NCBI RefSeq assembly: GCF_018131105.1
Contig: NZ_JAFCJI010000006.1
Location: 1-64,000, forward strand
DNA length: 64,000 bases
Source of the DNA: Bradyrhizobium manausense
GTDB lineage: Bacteria > Pseudomonadota > Alphaproteobacteria > Rhizobiales > Xanthobacteraceae
Reading direction: 5' to 3'
Shown here: positions 1 through 7,459 of the stretch, piece by piece
Position numbering within the stretch: the stretch's first letter is position 1
Layout: every line of letters starts with the position of its first letter
The notes under the pieces: model-generated
The model's input: the letters and a program-made list of their open reading frames with translations, nothing else
Database searches by the model: none
What the model was told of the DNA's origin: nothing
Position numbers and translations under genes: made by a program

Positions 1-131
1 CCGACGGTACGCCGCGCAAGCTGCTCGATGTCAGCAGGCTCGACAAGCTCGGCTGGCGCGCGACGACGTCGCTTCGGGACGGCCTGCAGCGCGCCTACGA
101 GGCGTATCGCCGATCGGCCGAACAGTCCTGA
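1..131 (+). CDS. fcl: GDP-L-fucose synthase, C-terminal fragment
   Basis: Only the last 42 codons lie in the window; the gene starts to the left. The readable C-terminus (DGTPRKLLDVSRL, then a LGW and an acidic/aromatic tail) matches the conserved end of GDP-4-keto-6-deoxy-D-mannose 3,5-epimerase/4-reductase (Fcl/WcaG). This enzyme makes GDP-L-fucose from the product of GDP-mannose 4,6-dehydratase for LPS or exopolysaccharide. The frame begins at base 3 and ends with TGA at 129-131. Identification rests on a short motif, so it is good but not certain. Confidence 0.8.
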   Translation, partial: DGTPRKLLDVSRLDKLGWRATTSLRDGLQRAYEAYRRSAEQS

Positions 132-149
132 GTCGGAATAGCGGGATGC

Positions 150-1373
150 TTATCGCTCGTCCGCAATCACCTTGCCGTCGTTCGGCAGCGCGCCCGGGCT
201 GACCAGCTCGACCGCGCCGCCGAGTTTCGTCACGGCGCGCAGTGTGCTCGCGATCTCGTCACGCAGCGCATCGCTGGCGGCTGCTGCTTCCGCCTTCAGC
301 GTCATCGCATCGGCCTCGCCCTGGCGGGTGACGACGAGCCGCAGTCGGCCGAGCGCGGGATGGCGCTTGCCGATCTCGGCGACCTGTTCGGGGCGGACGA
401 ACATGCCCTTGACCTTGGTGGTCTGGTCGGCACGGCCCATCCAGCCCTTGATGCGCATGTTGGTGCGGCCGCATTTGCTGGGGCCGGGCAGCGCTGCCGT
501 GAGGTCGCCGAGCGCGAGCCGGATCCAGGGATGGTGCGGATCGAGCGAGGTCACCACGATCTCGCCGACGTCGCCCGGCACCACCGGGTCGCCGGTGCCA
601 GGCTTGACGATCTCCATGATCAGATCCTCGGTCACGACCATGCCATCGCGCGCCTCGGTCTCGAACGCGATGAGGCCGAGATCGGCGGTGCCGAACGCCT
701 GGTAGGCATCGATGCCGCGCGCCTTGATCTCGGCCTGGAGCGAGGGCGGGAACGCCGCGCCCGAAACCAGCGCGCGCTTGATCGAGGAGACGTCGCGGCC
801 CGCTGTCGCGGCGGCATCGAGCAGGATCTTCAGGAAATCCGGTGTGCCGCTATAGCCGACCGGACGGTAGGCTTCGATCAGCTCGAACTGCTGTTCGGTA
901 TTGCCGGGGCCTGCCGGGATCACCGCGCAGCCCAGCGCGCGCGCCGAGGCATCGAAGATGAAGCCGCCGGGGGTGAGGTGGTAGCTGAAGGTATTGAGCA
1001 CGATGTCGTCGGGACGGAACCCGGCCGCGAACAGGGCACGTGCGCCGCGCCAGGGATCGGCCTGGCGTCCCTCCGGCTCGAAGATCGGGCCCGGCGAGGT
1101 GAAGAGGCGAGCGAACGAACCGGGAGCAGCTGCCACGAAGCCGCCGAAGGGCGCCGAGGCTTTGTGCAGGGCCGGCAGTTCCGACTTGCGTAGCACCGGA
1201 AGGCCCGTCAGCGCCGTCCTGGACGTCATCGAGGCCGGATCGATCCCCTTCAGCCGCTCGGCATAGGCCGGCGCCCTCATCGCGCAGCGCAGCACGTCCG
1301 GCAGGCGGGCGAACAGGTCGGCCTCGCGCGCCGCTTGCTCGCGCGTCTCGAGGGCGTCGTAATGGGCGGTCAT
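150..1373 (-). CDS. PaaK-like acyl-CoA ligase (phenylacetate-CoA ligase family)
   Basis: This 407-residue protein has the overall length and C-terminal layout of the phenylacetate-CoA ligase branch of adenylate-forming enzymes. A YQAFGTADLG segment around residue 225 fits the aromatic-rich motif near the active site, and a GRADQTTKVKGMFV hinge sits near residue 315. The usual Ser/Thr/Gly-rich ATP loop (SSGTTGKPT in PaaK) is replaced at about 90-100 by TSPGPIFEPEG, so adenylation may be altered. The start is the last of three closely spaced ATGs in a 14-bp tandem repeat. It lies on the same strand as the downstream Liv/acyl-CoA synthetase operon but is separated from it by an opposing gene. 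The substrate is unknown; an aromatic or fatty carboxylate is inferred from the family. Confidence 0.75.
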   Translation of the reverse strand: MTAHYDALETREQAAREADLFARLPDVLRCAMRAPAYAERLKGIDPASMTSRTALTGLPVLRKSELPALHKASAPFGGFVAAAPGSFARLFTSPGPIFEPEGRQADPWRGARALFAAGFRPDDIVLNTFSYHLTPGGFIFDASARALGCAVIPAGPGNTEQQFELIEAYRPVGYSGTPDFLKILLDAAATAGRDVSSIKRALVSGAAFPPSLQAEIKARGIDAYQAFGTADLGLIAFETEARDGMVVTEDLIMEIVKPGTGDPVVPGDVGEIVVTSLDPHHPWIRLALGDLTAALPGPSKCGRTNMRIKGWMGRADQTTKVKGMFVRPEQVAEIGKRHPALGRLRLVVTRQGEADAMTLKAEAAAASDALRDEIASTLRAVTKLGGAVELVSPGALPNDGKVIADER

Positions 1374-1412
1374 GGCAGTTCTTTCATGGCAGTTCTTTCA
1401 TGACAGGTCTTT
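1371..1412 (-). repeat. Three tandem 14-bp units spanning the start codon of the PaaK-like gene
   Basis: Units at 1371-1384 and 1385-1398 are identical (minus strand AAAGAACTGCCATG); the unit at 1399-1412 differs at two positions. Each unit ends in ATG, and since 14 is not a multiple of 3 the three ATGs fall in different frames. Only the last starts the ligase. The two upstream ATGs each open a five-codon frame (Met-Lys-Glu-Leu-Pro) that closes with TGA overlapping the next ATG as ATGA. Confidence 0.9.
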
Positions 1413-1487
1413 CCGGGTTGGCATCCGTTGCGCGCCGCCGCCTGCATGGGTATCAGACGGCCACTGGCGGACCGTGGAGAGGACGCA

Positions 1488-2642
1488 ATGGCGGACGAGA
1501 ACATCATTCAGGCGGACGAGACGACTGGCGTCGTCGCGCGCCTGAAGGCCCGCATGATCGAGGATGCGTTCCCGCTGTGGTCCAGCGTCGGCTGGGACAG
1601 CGCCTCGGGCGGCTTCATCGACCGGCTGCATCGTGACGGCACCGCCGATACGGCCGCGCCGCGGCGCGTGTTCGTGCAGGCGCGCCAGATCTGGTGCTAC
1701 GCCAAGGCGGCGCAGATGGGCTGGTATCCGCAAGGGCGTGCCATCGCGTTGAAGGGGCTCGAGCATCTGCTCGCCAAAGCGAAGGCGCCCGACGGCAAGC
1801 CCGGCTATGTGCACCGGCTGACGCCTGACGGCGCCGCGCTGGATTCGCGGCGCGACGCCTACGACCACGCCTTCATCCTGTCCGCACTGGCGACGGTCTA
1901 CGCGCTCGACCAGGACGCGCAGATCCGCGGCGAGATCGATGCGCTGCTCGCCTTCCTCGACGGTCATCTGCGTTCGCCGCACGGCGGCGTGCATGAAAGC
2001 CTGCCGGTGTCGCTGCCGCGCCGGCAGAATCCGCACATGCATCTGTTCGAGGCGATGATCGCCTGTTTCGACGCGACCCACGATTTGTCGTTCCAGAACC
2101 GCGCCGGGGAATTCTTTGCGCTGTTCCTCGCCAATCTCTACGACAAGCGGAAATGTGCCCTCGGCGAATATTTCGAGGAGGACTGGTCGAAGATCGAGCC
2201 GGTCAGCGTCGAGGCCGGTCACCAGGCGGAATGGGTCTGGCTGCTGAAAGGGTTCGAACGCATCACGGGCTGCCCGACCGGGACTCGGCGTGCCGAGCTG
2301 CTTGCGACCGCGCTGCGCCATCGCGACGCGGCCACCGGCTGTCTCGTCGACGAGGGCGACGATGCCGGCAACATCCGCCGCGCGACGCGCCGGCTGTGGC
2401 CGCAGACCGAGATCGCAAAAGCGTGGATTGCGCAGGCCGAATCCGGTGAGGCGGGCGCGGCGGAGGAGGCGCGGGCGGCGCTGGTGCGGCTCGAACGGCA
2501 TTACCTCAGCCATCCCGTGCGGGGCGGCTGGTACGACCAGTTCGACAGCGACGGCAAATCGCTGATCGACACCATTCCTGCGTCGTCGTTCTATCATGTT
2601 CTCTGTGCGGTCACGGAAGCGGAGCAGGTTCTTGAAAATTAA
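1488..2642 (+). CDS. AGE-family sugar epimerase/isomerase (mannose-6-phosphate isomerase-like)
   Basis: This 384-residue protein fits the N-acylglucosamine 2-epimerase/YihS/mannose-isomerase superfamily, an alpha-6/alpha-6 barrel of cytoplasmic sugar isomerases. Visible family motifs are RVFVQARQIW near 65, YDHAF near 125, NPHMHLFEA near 185, EAGHQAEWVW near 245 and RLWPQTE near 300; they supply the His, Arg and Glu residues that line the active site. The ATG at 1488 follows a GAGAGGA ribosome site, so it is preferred over an upstream in-frame start. Its stop overlaps the opposing livF by four bases. A role in mannose supply for the fucose/LPS genes to the left is plausible but inferred; the exact substrate cannot be told from sequence. 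Confidence 0.8.
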   Translation: MADENIIQADETTGVVARLKARMIEDAFPLWSSVGWDSASGGFIDRLHRDGTADTAAPRRVFVQARQIWCYAKAAQMGWYPQGRAIALKGLEHLLAKAKAPDGKPGYVHRLTPDGAALDSRRDAYDHAFILSALATVYALDQDAQIRGEIDALLAFLDGHLRSPHGGVHESLPVSLPRRQNPHMHLFEAMIACFDATHDLSFQNRAGEFFALFLANLYDKRKCALGEYFEEDWSKIEPVSVEAGHQAEWVWLLKGFERITGCPTGTRRAELLATALRHRDAATGCLVDEGDDAGNIRRATRRLWPQTEIAKAWIAQAESGEAGAAEEARAALVRLERHYLSHPVRGGWYDQFDSDGKSLIDTIPASSFYHVLCAVTEAEQVLEN

Positions 2643-3478
2643 AGCCACCGCTTGCGCCGCTTGAAGCTCTTGAGATTCTTGAAGCTCTTGCGCTGGTCGC
2701 CGGCGCCGCCGAGGTAGAATTCCTTGACGTCCTCGTTGTCGCGCAGTTCGTCCGCGGTGCCGTCGAGCACGACCTTGCCCTGCTCCATGATGTAGCCGTG
2801 GCTTGCCACCGACAGTGCGGCGCGCGCGTTCTGCTCGACCAGCAGGATGGTGACGCCGAGGTCTCGGTTGATCTTCTGGATGATCGAGAACACCTCCTTC
2901 ACCAGCAGCGGCGACAGGCCCATCGACGGCTCGTCCATCAAGATCATCTTCGGACGCGCCATCAGCGCGCGGCCGATCGCGAGCATCTGCTGCTCGCCGC
3001 CGGAGAGATAGCCGGCGAGGCCCGTGCGCTCCTTCAGGCGCGGGAAATAGTTGAAGACCATGTCGAGATCGGCGTCGACCTCGCGGTCTTTGCGGGTGAA
3101 AGCACCGAGCCTGAGGTTTTCCAGCGACGTCATGTCGGCGACGATGCGGCGACCCTCCATTACCTGGAAGATGCCGCGGCGGACGATCTTGTCAGGATCG
3201 ATACCGGCGATCGGCTCGCCCTCGAACAGGATCTCGCCACGCGTGACCTCGCCGTCCTCGGTCTTGAGCAGCCCCGAGATCGCCTTCAGCGTGGTCGACT
3301 TGCCGGCGCCGTTGGCCCCGAGCAGCGCCACGATCGCGCCCTTGGGCACGTCAAGGCTGAGGCCGCGCAGCACCAGGATGACGTCGTCATAGACGACCTC
3401 GATGTTGCGCACGGCGAGGAGGGGGGCGGGGGCCACGGCAGTGGGCTTGGCGCGGGATGCTTCGAGGGTGTCGGTCAT
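2639..3478 (-). CDS. livF: Branched-chain amino acid-type ABC transporter ATPase LivF
   Basis: This is a 279-residue nucleotide-binding subunit with Walker A GANGAGKST near residue 54, the LSGGEQQ signature near 158 and Walker B ILMDEPS near 178. It powers import together with LivG, LivH, LivM and the binding protein encoded to the right. It is the last gene of the operon. The C-terminus extends past the usual LivF end with a basic tail containing two KSFK repeats and ending KRRKRWL; the DNA there repeats CTTGAAGCTCTTG. The substrate is inferred to be an organic acid rather than an amino acid, because a CoA ligase is in the same operon. Confidence 0.93.
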   Translation of the reverse strand: MTDTLEASRAKPTAVAPAPLLAVRNIEVVYDDVILVLRGLSLDVPKGAIVALLGANGAGKSTTLKAISGLLKTEDGEVTRGEILFEGEPIAGIDPDKIVRRGIFQVMEGRRIVADMTSLENLRLGAFTRKDREVDADLDMVFNYFPRLKERTGLAGYLSGGEQQMLAIGRALMARPKMILMDEPSMGLSPLLVKEVFSIIQKINRDLGVTILLVEQNARAALSVASHGYIMEQGKVVLDGTADELRDNEDVKEFYLGGAGDQRKSFKNLKSFKRRKRWL

Positions 3479-3500
3479 GCTTGATCAATCTCCGCCGTCG

Positions 3501-3612
3501 TCGCCCGGCTCGACCGGGCGATCCAGTATTCCAGAGACGCCTGAGATTTACTGAGAAGCCGTGGCGTACTGGATCCCCCGCTCCAGTGCGCGCTGGGCAC
3601 AAGGCGGGGGAT
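3501..3612. repeat. Intergenic palindromic element between binding-protein gene and livF
   Basis: Two hairpins can be read: TCGCCCGG/CCGGGCGA at 3501-3508 and 3514-3521, and ATCCCCCGC/GCGGGGGAT at 3573-3581 and 3604-3612. The GC-rich arms and inter-gene position resemble the mosaic palindromic repeats common in Rhizobiales. In the transcript they lie just after the highly expressed binding-protein gene, where they could stabilise its mRNA or attenuate livF. Confidence 0.7.
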
Positions 3613-3641
3613 GACAGTTGTGTGTGAGGAAACAATTAGGC

Positions 3642-4925
3642 TCACCAGCCCAGCAGTTCCGGCTTGCGCGGCAGCTCGACGGTCTTGACCTTCTCGAGCT
3701 TGATCGTGCCCTTGGCCATGAGATCGTTGAGATCGCCGTCGGTCGCGCCTGTGATCTTGGTACGATAGAGGTCGACCTTCAGCGTGCCGCGATGGTCCTT
3801 GTCGGTCCAGGTCGAGGGATTGCAGACGCCCTCCATGCCAGCCGGCACCCAGTCCTTCTTCTGGTAGAAGCCCTTCGCGACGTTGTCGCCGGTGGCGCCG
3901 CCGTTCTTGACGGCCCAGTCGAGCGCCTCCTTCATGTACAGTGCCGAGCAAACGGCGGCGATGTAGTGCACGGGGCGATAGACCTTGCCGGTGGGGTCGG
4001 ACATCTTGGATATCTCCATCACCGTCTTCATGCCGGGTGCATCGCCGCCCCAGCTCACTGCGGTGCGCAGCGGGAAGATCACGCCGTTGGCGGCATCGCC
4101 GGCCGTCTTGGCGGCGTTCTCATCCATGCCCCAGACGTTGCCCATGAACTGGATCTCGACGCCTGCGGTCTTGCAGGCCTTCATCACCGAGATGTTGGAA
4201 GCCGCGGTGTTGCCGAGATAGGCGTAGTTGGCGCCCGACGATTTCAGGCTCAGGCACTGTGCGCTGTAGTCACCCGGTGCGAGCGCGAACACCAGCGGCG
4301 GCAGCACCTCGAAGCCGAGTTCCTGCGCCATGGCTTCGCCGGCGGCCTTCGGCGCGTTCGGATAGGGATGGTTGGCGCCCATGTGCACGAATTTCGGCTT
4401 GCCGGGCTTGCCCTTGGCCTTCCAGTCCTCGGCCGCCCAGATCAGCATCGCGCGCAGCGAGTCCGAATAGCTCGGACCGTAGAAGAAATTGTAGGGAGCG
4501 GGCTTCGCCTTTCCGCTGACGCCTTCGGGATCGGTGAGTGCGGCCGCGTAGGAGCCGGAGAGATCAGGGATCTTGTCCTGGGCGAGGAAGCCGGTCAGCG
4601 CCTCGGTATCCGCGGTGCCCCAGCCCATGATGGCCGCGACTTTGCTGTCGGGAGCGGACCACTTCTTGTAAAGCGCGATCGCCTTCGGCACCTGATAGCC
4701 GTAATCGTTGGTGTCGACGTTGAGCTGCTTGCCGCCGACGCCGCCGTTCTTGTTGACCCAGGCAAACGTGTCGGCGACCGCCTGGCCGTAGGGCGTGCCG
4801 ACGTCGGAGGTGCCGCCGGAATAATCGGCGAGATGGCCGATCGCGATCTGCGCCTGCGCGCTGGCCGAGAATGTGGCGATCGCAATCGCGAGCGATGCGG
4901 TGCTCAAAAGGGCCTTCATCTTCAT
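3642..4925 (-). CDS. Periplasmic substrate-binding protein of Liv-type ABC transporter
   Basis: This 427-residue exported protein has a clear signal peptide (MKMKALLSTASLAIAIATF, cleavage near AQAQ) and then the periplasmic binding protein type I fold typical of LivK-like receptors, starting IAIGHLADYSGGTSDVG. It would capture substrate in the periplasm and hand it to LivHM. It is somewhat longer than true leucine-binding proteins. The ATG is preceded by a GGAGGAACC ribosome site. It lies between livM and livF in the operon. Related receptors often sit beside acyl-CoA ligases; an aromatic or aliphatic acid ligand is inferred. Confidence 0.9.
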   Translation of the reverse strand: MKMKALLSTASLAIAIATFSASAQAQIAIGHLADYSGGTSDVGTPYGQAVADTFAWVNKNGGVGGKQLNVDTNDYGYQVPKAIALYKKWSAPDSKVAAIMGWGTADTEALTGFLAQDKIPDLSGSYAAALTDPEGVSGKAKPAPYNFFYGPSYSDSLRAMLIWAAEDWKAKGKPGKPKFVHMGANHPYPNAPKAAGEAMAQELGFEVLPPLVFALAPGDYSAQCLSLKSSGANYAYLGNTAASNISVMKACKTAGVEIQFMGNVWGMDENAAKTAGDAANGVIFPLRTAVSWGGDAPGMKTVMEISKMSDPTGKVYRPVHYIAAVCSALYMKEALDWAVKNGGATGDNVAKGFYQKKDWVPAGMEGVCNPSTWTDKDHRGTLKVDLYRTKITGATDGDLNDLMAKGTIKLEKVKTVELPRKPELLGW

Positions 4926-4968
4926 GGGTCGGTTCCTCCGGTTTATTGTTTAAGTGCAGTTGCCGCGC

Positions 4969-6042
4969 TCAGTGCGAGAACGGGTAGAGCTTCCAGTATG
5001 CCTTGATCTGTCGCCAGCGATGCGCAAGGCCATCAGGCTCGAACATCAGGAATGCGATGATGATCAGTCCGATGGTGATCTCTCGCAGGAAGGTGATGTT
5101 GTTGTTGAGTGCCAGCGCCTTGTCGATCGCGCCGCCCTTCAGGTACAGGCTGAGCAATTCGATCGATTCCGGCAGCAACACCACGAAGGCCGTGCCCATC
5201 AGCGTGCCCATGATCGAGCCGGTGCCGCCGATGATGATCATGGCGAGGAACAGGATCGAGCGCTCGATGCCGAAACCCTCCTGCGAGACCACGAGCTGGT
5301 AGTGCGCATAAAGCGCGCCGGCGATGCCGGCGAAGAAGGCGGCGAGCCCGAACGACAGCGTGCGGTATTTGGTCAGATTGATGCCCATGATCTCGGCGGA
5401 GAGATAATGGTCGCGGATCGCCACCAGCGCACGACCGTCGCGCGTGCGCATCAGATTGGTGACGAGGATGTAGCTCGCCAGCACATAGGCCAGCACGACA
5501 TAGAAATACTGCCGGTCGCCGCGCAGCGTGTAGCCGAAGATCGAGAACGGATTTGCGCTGGCGGGCACCGATCCGCCGGAAAACCATTCGGCGCGCGAGA
5601 AGAAGTCGAGCAGGATATATTGCGCGGCGAGCGTGGCGATGACGAGGTAGAGACCCTTGAGCCGCGCCGCCGGGATGCCGAAGATCAACCCGACCAGCGC
5701 GGTGACGACACCCGCGAGCGGGATCGCGAAGAACACCGGGATCGGTGCGTTGTTGGAGATGTAGGCGGAGGAGAAGGCGCCGAGCAGGAAGAAGGCAGCG
5801 TGGCCGATCGAGATCTGGCCGGTGAAACCGACCAGGATGTTCAGCCCCAGCGCCGCGATCGAGAAAATGCCGATCTGGATCAAAATGCTGAGCCAGTATC
5901 CTCCGAGGACTTGCGGCACAAGGCAGAGCAGCAGCACGCCGGCAATTGCGAAGTTGCGGCTGGTCGTGGTCGGGAAGATCGTGGTGTCGGCCGCATAGGA
6001 GGTGCGGAAATCACCAGCAGGGATGAGGGCAGGGCCGGCCAT
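4969..6042 (-). CDS. livM: Liv-type ABC transporter permease LivM
   Basis: This 357-residue inner-membrane permease has many hydrophobic helices and the LivM signatures LGLNILVGFTGQISIGHAAF near residue 75 and a GGTGSIMGTLMGTAF loop near 270, which contacts the ATPase. It forms the translocation pore with LivH. It begins three bases after livH ends, so the two are likely translationally linked. The N-terminus has a ~25-residue polar lead before the first helix, normal for this branch. Confidence 0.93.
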   Translation of the reverse strand: MAGPALIPAGDFRTSYAADTTIFPTTTSRNFAIAGVLLLCLVPQVLGGYWLSILIQIGIFSIAALGLNILVGFTGQISIGHAAFFLLGAFSSAYISNNAPIPVFFAIPLAGVVTALVGLIFGIPAARLKGLYLVIATLAAQYILLDFFSRAEWFSGGSVPASANPFSIFGYTLRGDRQYFYVVLAYVLASYILVTNLMRTRDGRALVAIRDHYLSAEIMGINLTKYRTLSFGLAAFFAGIAGALYAHYQLVVSQEGFGIERSILFLAMIIIGGTGSIMGTLMGTAFVVLLPESIELLSLYLKGGAIDKALALNNNITFLREITIGLIIIAFLMFEPDGLAHRWRQIKAYWKLYPFSH

Positions 6043-6045
6043 GGG

Positions 6046-6939
6046 TCAGATCCGCTCGATGTCGTGGGTGCCGAACAGGCCGTAGGGCTTGATCATCAGC
6101 ACGATGATGAGGACGTAGAACGGCGCGATCTCGTAGAGATTGCCCCAGTGCAGATACTCGCTGTCGACATATTGCGCGACGTTCTCGAGCAGGCCGATGA
6201 TGATGCCGCCGAGCACGGCGCCGCCGACGGAATCGAGCCCGCCGAGGATCGCCGCCGGAAACACCTTGATGCCGTAGGCGGCGAGGCCCGAGGACACGCC
6301 GTTGACCACGGCGACCACCACGCCCGCGACTGCCGAGACAGTCGCCGAGATCGCCCACGCCATCGCAAAAACACTCTTCACGGAAATGCCGAGCGACTGC
6401 GCCACCTGCTGGTTGAATGCGGTGGCACGCATCGCGAGGCCGTATTTCGAGGCGCGAAAGAACCAGGCCATGCCGATCATCATCGCGACCGAAACCACGA
6501 GGCTCATGACATAGACGGTCTGGATCTGGAGCCCGAACAGTCCGACGGACTGGCTCTCGAACACGCGCGGGAACGGCTGCGGATTGACGCCGAACATCCA
6601 TTTCAGCGTCGCCTGGAGCACGGTGGAGAGGCCGATCGTCACCATGATCACGGAAATGATGGGCTCACCGATCATCGGCCTGAGGATCAGGACCTGGATC
6701 GCGATGCCGAACACGAACATGAACACCAGCGTCATCGGCATGCCGATCCAGAACGGCACCTGGTACTTTGCGAGCAGCGCCCAGCACACCCAGGCGCCGA
6801 CCAGCAGTAACTCGCCTTGCGCGAAATTGACGACCTGCGTCGCCTTGTAGATCAGCACAAACGACATCGCGACCACGCCGTAGAGCGTGCCGACCACGAG
6901 GCCGTTGACCAGAAGCTGGATGAGGAAAGCGGTGTTCAT
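6046..6939 (-). CDS. livH: Liv-type ABC transporter permease LivH
   Basis: This 297-residue polytopic permease opens with LLVNGLVVGTLYGVVAMSFV and carries NFAQGELLLVGAW near residue 38, both hallmarks of LivH, plus a GGLDSVGGAVLGG loop near 230 for ATPase coupling. It is the partner of LivM. Immediately upstream is not the next operon gene but the inverted repeat of the inserted DUF559 unit, so livH expression must read through that unit or start from a promoter within or near it. Confidence 0.93.
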   Translation of the reverse strand: MNTAFLIQLLVNGLVVGTLYGVVAMSFVLIYKATQVVNFAQGELLLVGAWVCWALLAKYQVPFWIGMPMTLVFMFVFGIAIQVLILRPMIGEPIISVIMVTIGLSTVLQATLKWMFGVNPQPFPRVFESQSVGLFGLQIQTVYVMSLVVSVAMMIGMAWFFRASKYGLAMRATAFNQQVAQSLGISVKSVFAMAWAISATVSAVAGVVVAVVNGVSSGLAAYGIKVFPAAILGGLDSVGGAVLGGIIIGLLENVAQYVDSEYLHWGNLYEIAPFYVLIIVLMIKPYGLFGTHDIERI

Positions 6940-6955
6940 GCTGGTTCCGTGTTAT

Positions 6956-7035
6956 CTTCGCCTCTCCCCGCTTGCGGGGAGAGGCCGACGCGCGGAACGC
7001 GCGGCGGGTGAGGGGGAGTCTCCGCATGCGAGGTG
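6956..7035 (+). repeat. Left inverted repeat of the DUF559 unit
   Basis: Contains the perfect palindrome CCTCTCCCCGC-TT-GCGGGGAGAGG at 6961-6984, then a GTGAGGGGGAG block and a CTCCGCA block shared with the right end. The DUF559 start codon (7026) lies inside it. Confidence 0.85.
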
Positions 7036-7391
7036 CTGATGAATCCAAGACCGAGCGCGCCAGACACTTGCGAACGGCGTTGACGGATGCGGAAGGAAAA
7101 CTCTGGTATCGCTTGCGCGCCCGCAGGCTGGGCGGATACAAATTCGTTCGGCAGGAGCCGATCGGCCCATACACGGTCGACTTTATTTGCCGCGAGGCGC
7201 GGTTGATCGTCGAGGTCGATGGTGGCCAGCACGCCGACAGCCGGCGCGACGCCGTGCGCGACAAATGGCTGGCCGATCGAAACTATCGGATACTGCGGTT
7301 CTGGAACAACGATGTGTTGAGCAATCCGGTCGGCGTTCTCGAAATGATTGTCACCTCCCTTGCGGAGGCTCCCCCTCACCCGGATCGCTGA
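7026..7391 (+). CDS. DUF559 domain protein, endonuclease-like
   Basis: This is a 121-residue protein of the DUF559 family, related to the Vsr/PD-(D/E)XK nuclease fold. Visible features are ARHLRTALTDAEGKLWYRLR near 10-30, KFVRQEPIGPYTVDF with a conserved Asp near 50, and the IVEVDGGQH core near 67-75, giving the expected D...ExD metal-binding pattern. The C-terminal residues EAPPHPDR are encoded by the flanking repeat itself. The gene runs opposite to the operon it sits in. Catalytic residues look intact. Whether it acts in DNA repair, or moves the flanking palindromes as RAYT proteins do for REPs, cannot be told from sequence. Confidence 0.85.
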   Translation: MRGADESKTERARHLRTALTDAEGKLWYRLRARRLGGYKFVRQEPIGPYTVDFICREARLIVEVDGGQHADSRRDAVRDKWLADRNYRILRFWNNDVLSNPVGVLEMIVTSLAEAPPHPDR

Positions 7392-7430
7392 CGCGCTCCG
7401 GCCTCTCCCCGCAAGCGGGGAGAGGCGAAG
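7352..7430 (-). repeat. Right inverted repeat of the DUF559 unit
   Basis: Reverse-complement copy of 6956-7035, with palindrome CCTCTCCCCGC-AA-GCGGGGAGAGG at 7402-7425. The DUF559 stop codon lies inside it. Confidence 0.85.
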
Positions 7431-7459
7431 GGCAGCATCGTCCGCGACGAACACCTGTT

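Larger units (their letters stand above)
6956..7430. mobile_element. Candidate mobile unit: DUF559 gene bounded by ~80-bp inverted repeats
   Basis: The left end (6956-7035) and the reverse complement of the right end (7352-7430) are nearly identical over their outer ~30 and inner ~25 bases, with a diverged middle. Each end contains the same 11-bp-arm palindrome (CCTCTCCCCGC/GCGGGGAGAGG). The only gene inside is a DUF559 endonuclease-like ORF that starts in one repeat and ends in the other. It lies in an otherwise continuous operon, in the opposite orientation. The layout resembles a REP-type palindrome carrying its own nuclease; mobility is inference. Confidence 0.6.

Noticed and set aside
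4954..6810. A 618-codon open frame antisense to livM and livH
   Set aside because: Its composition is strongly biased to Asp, His, Arg and Glu with no motif, while the opposite strand encodes clear permeases.
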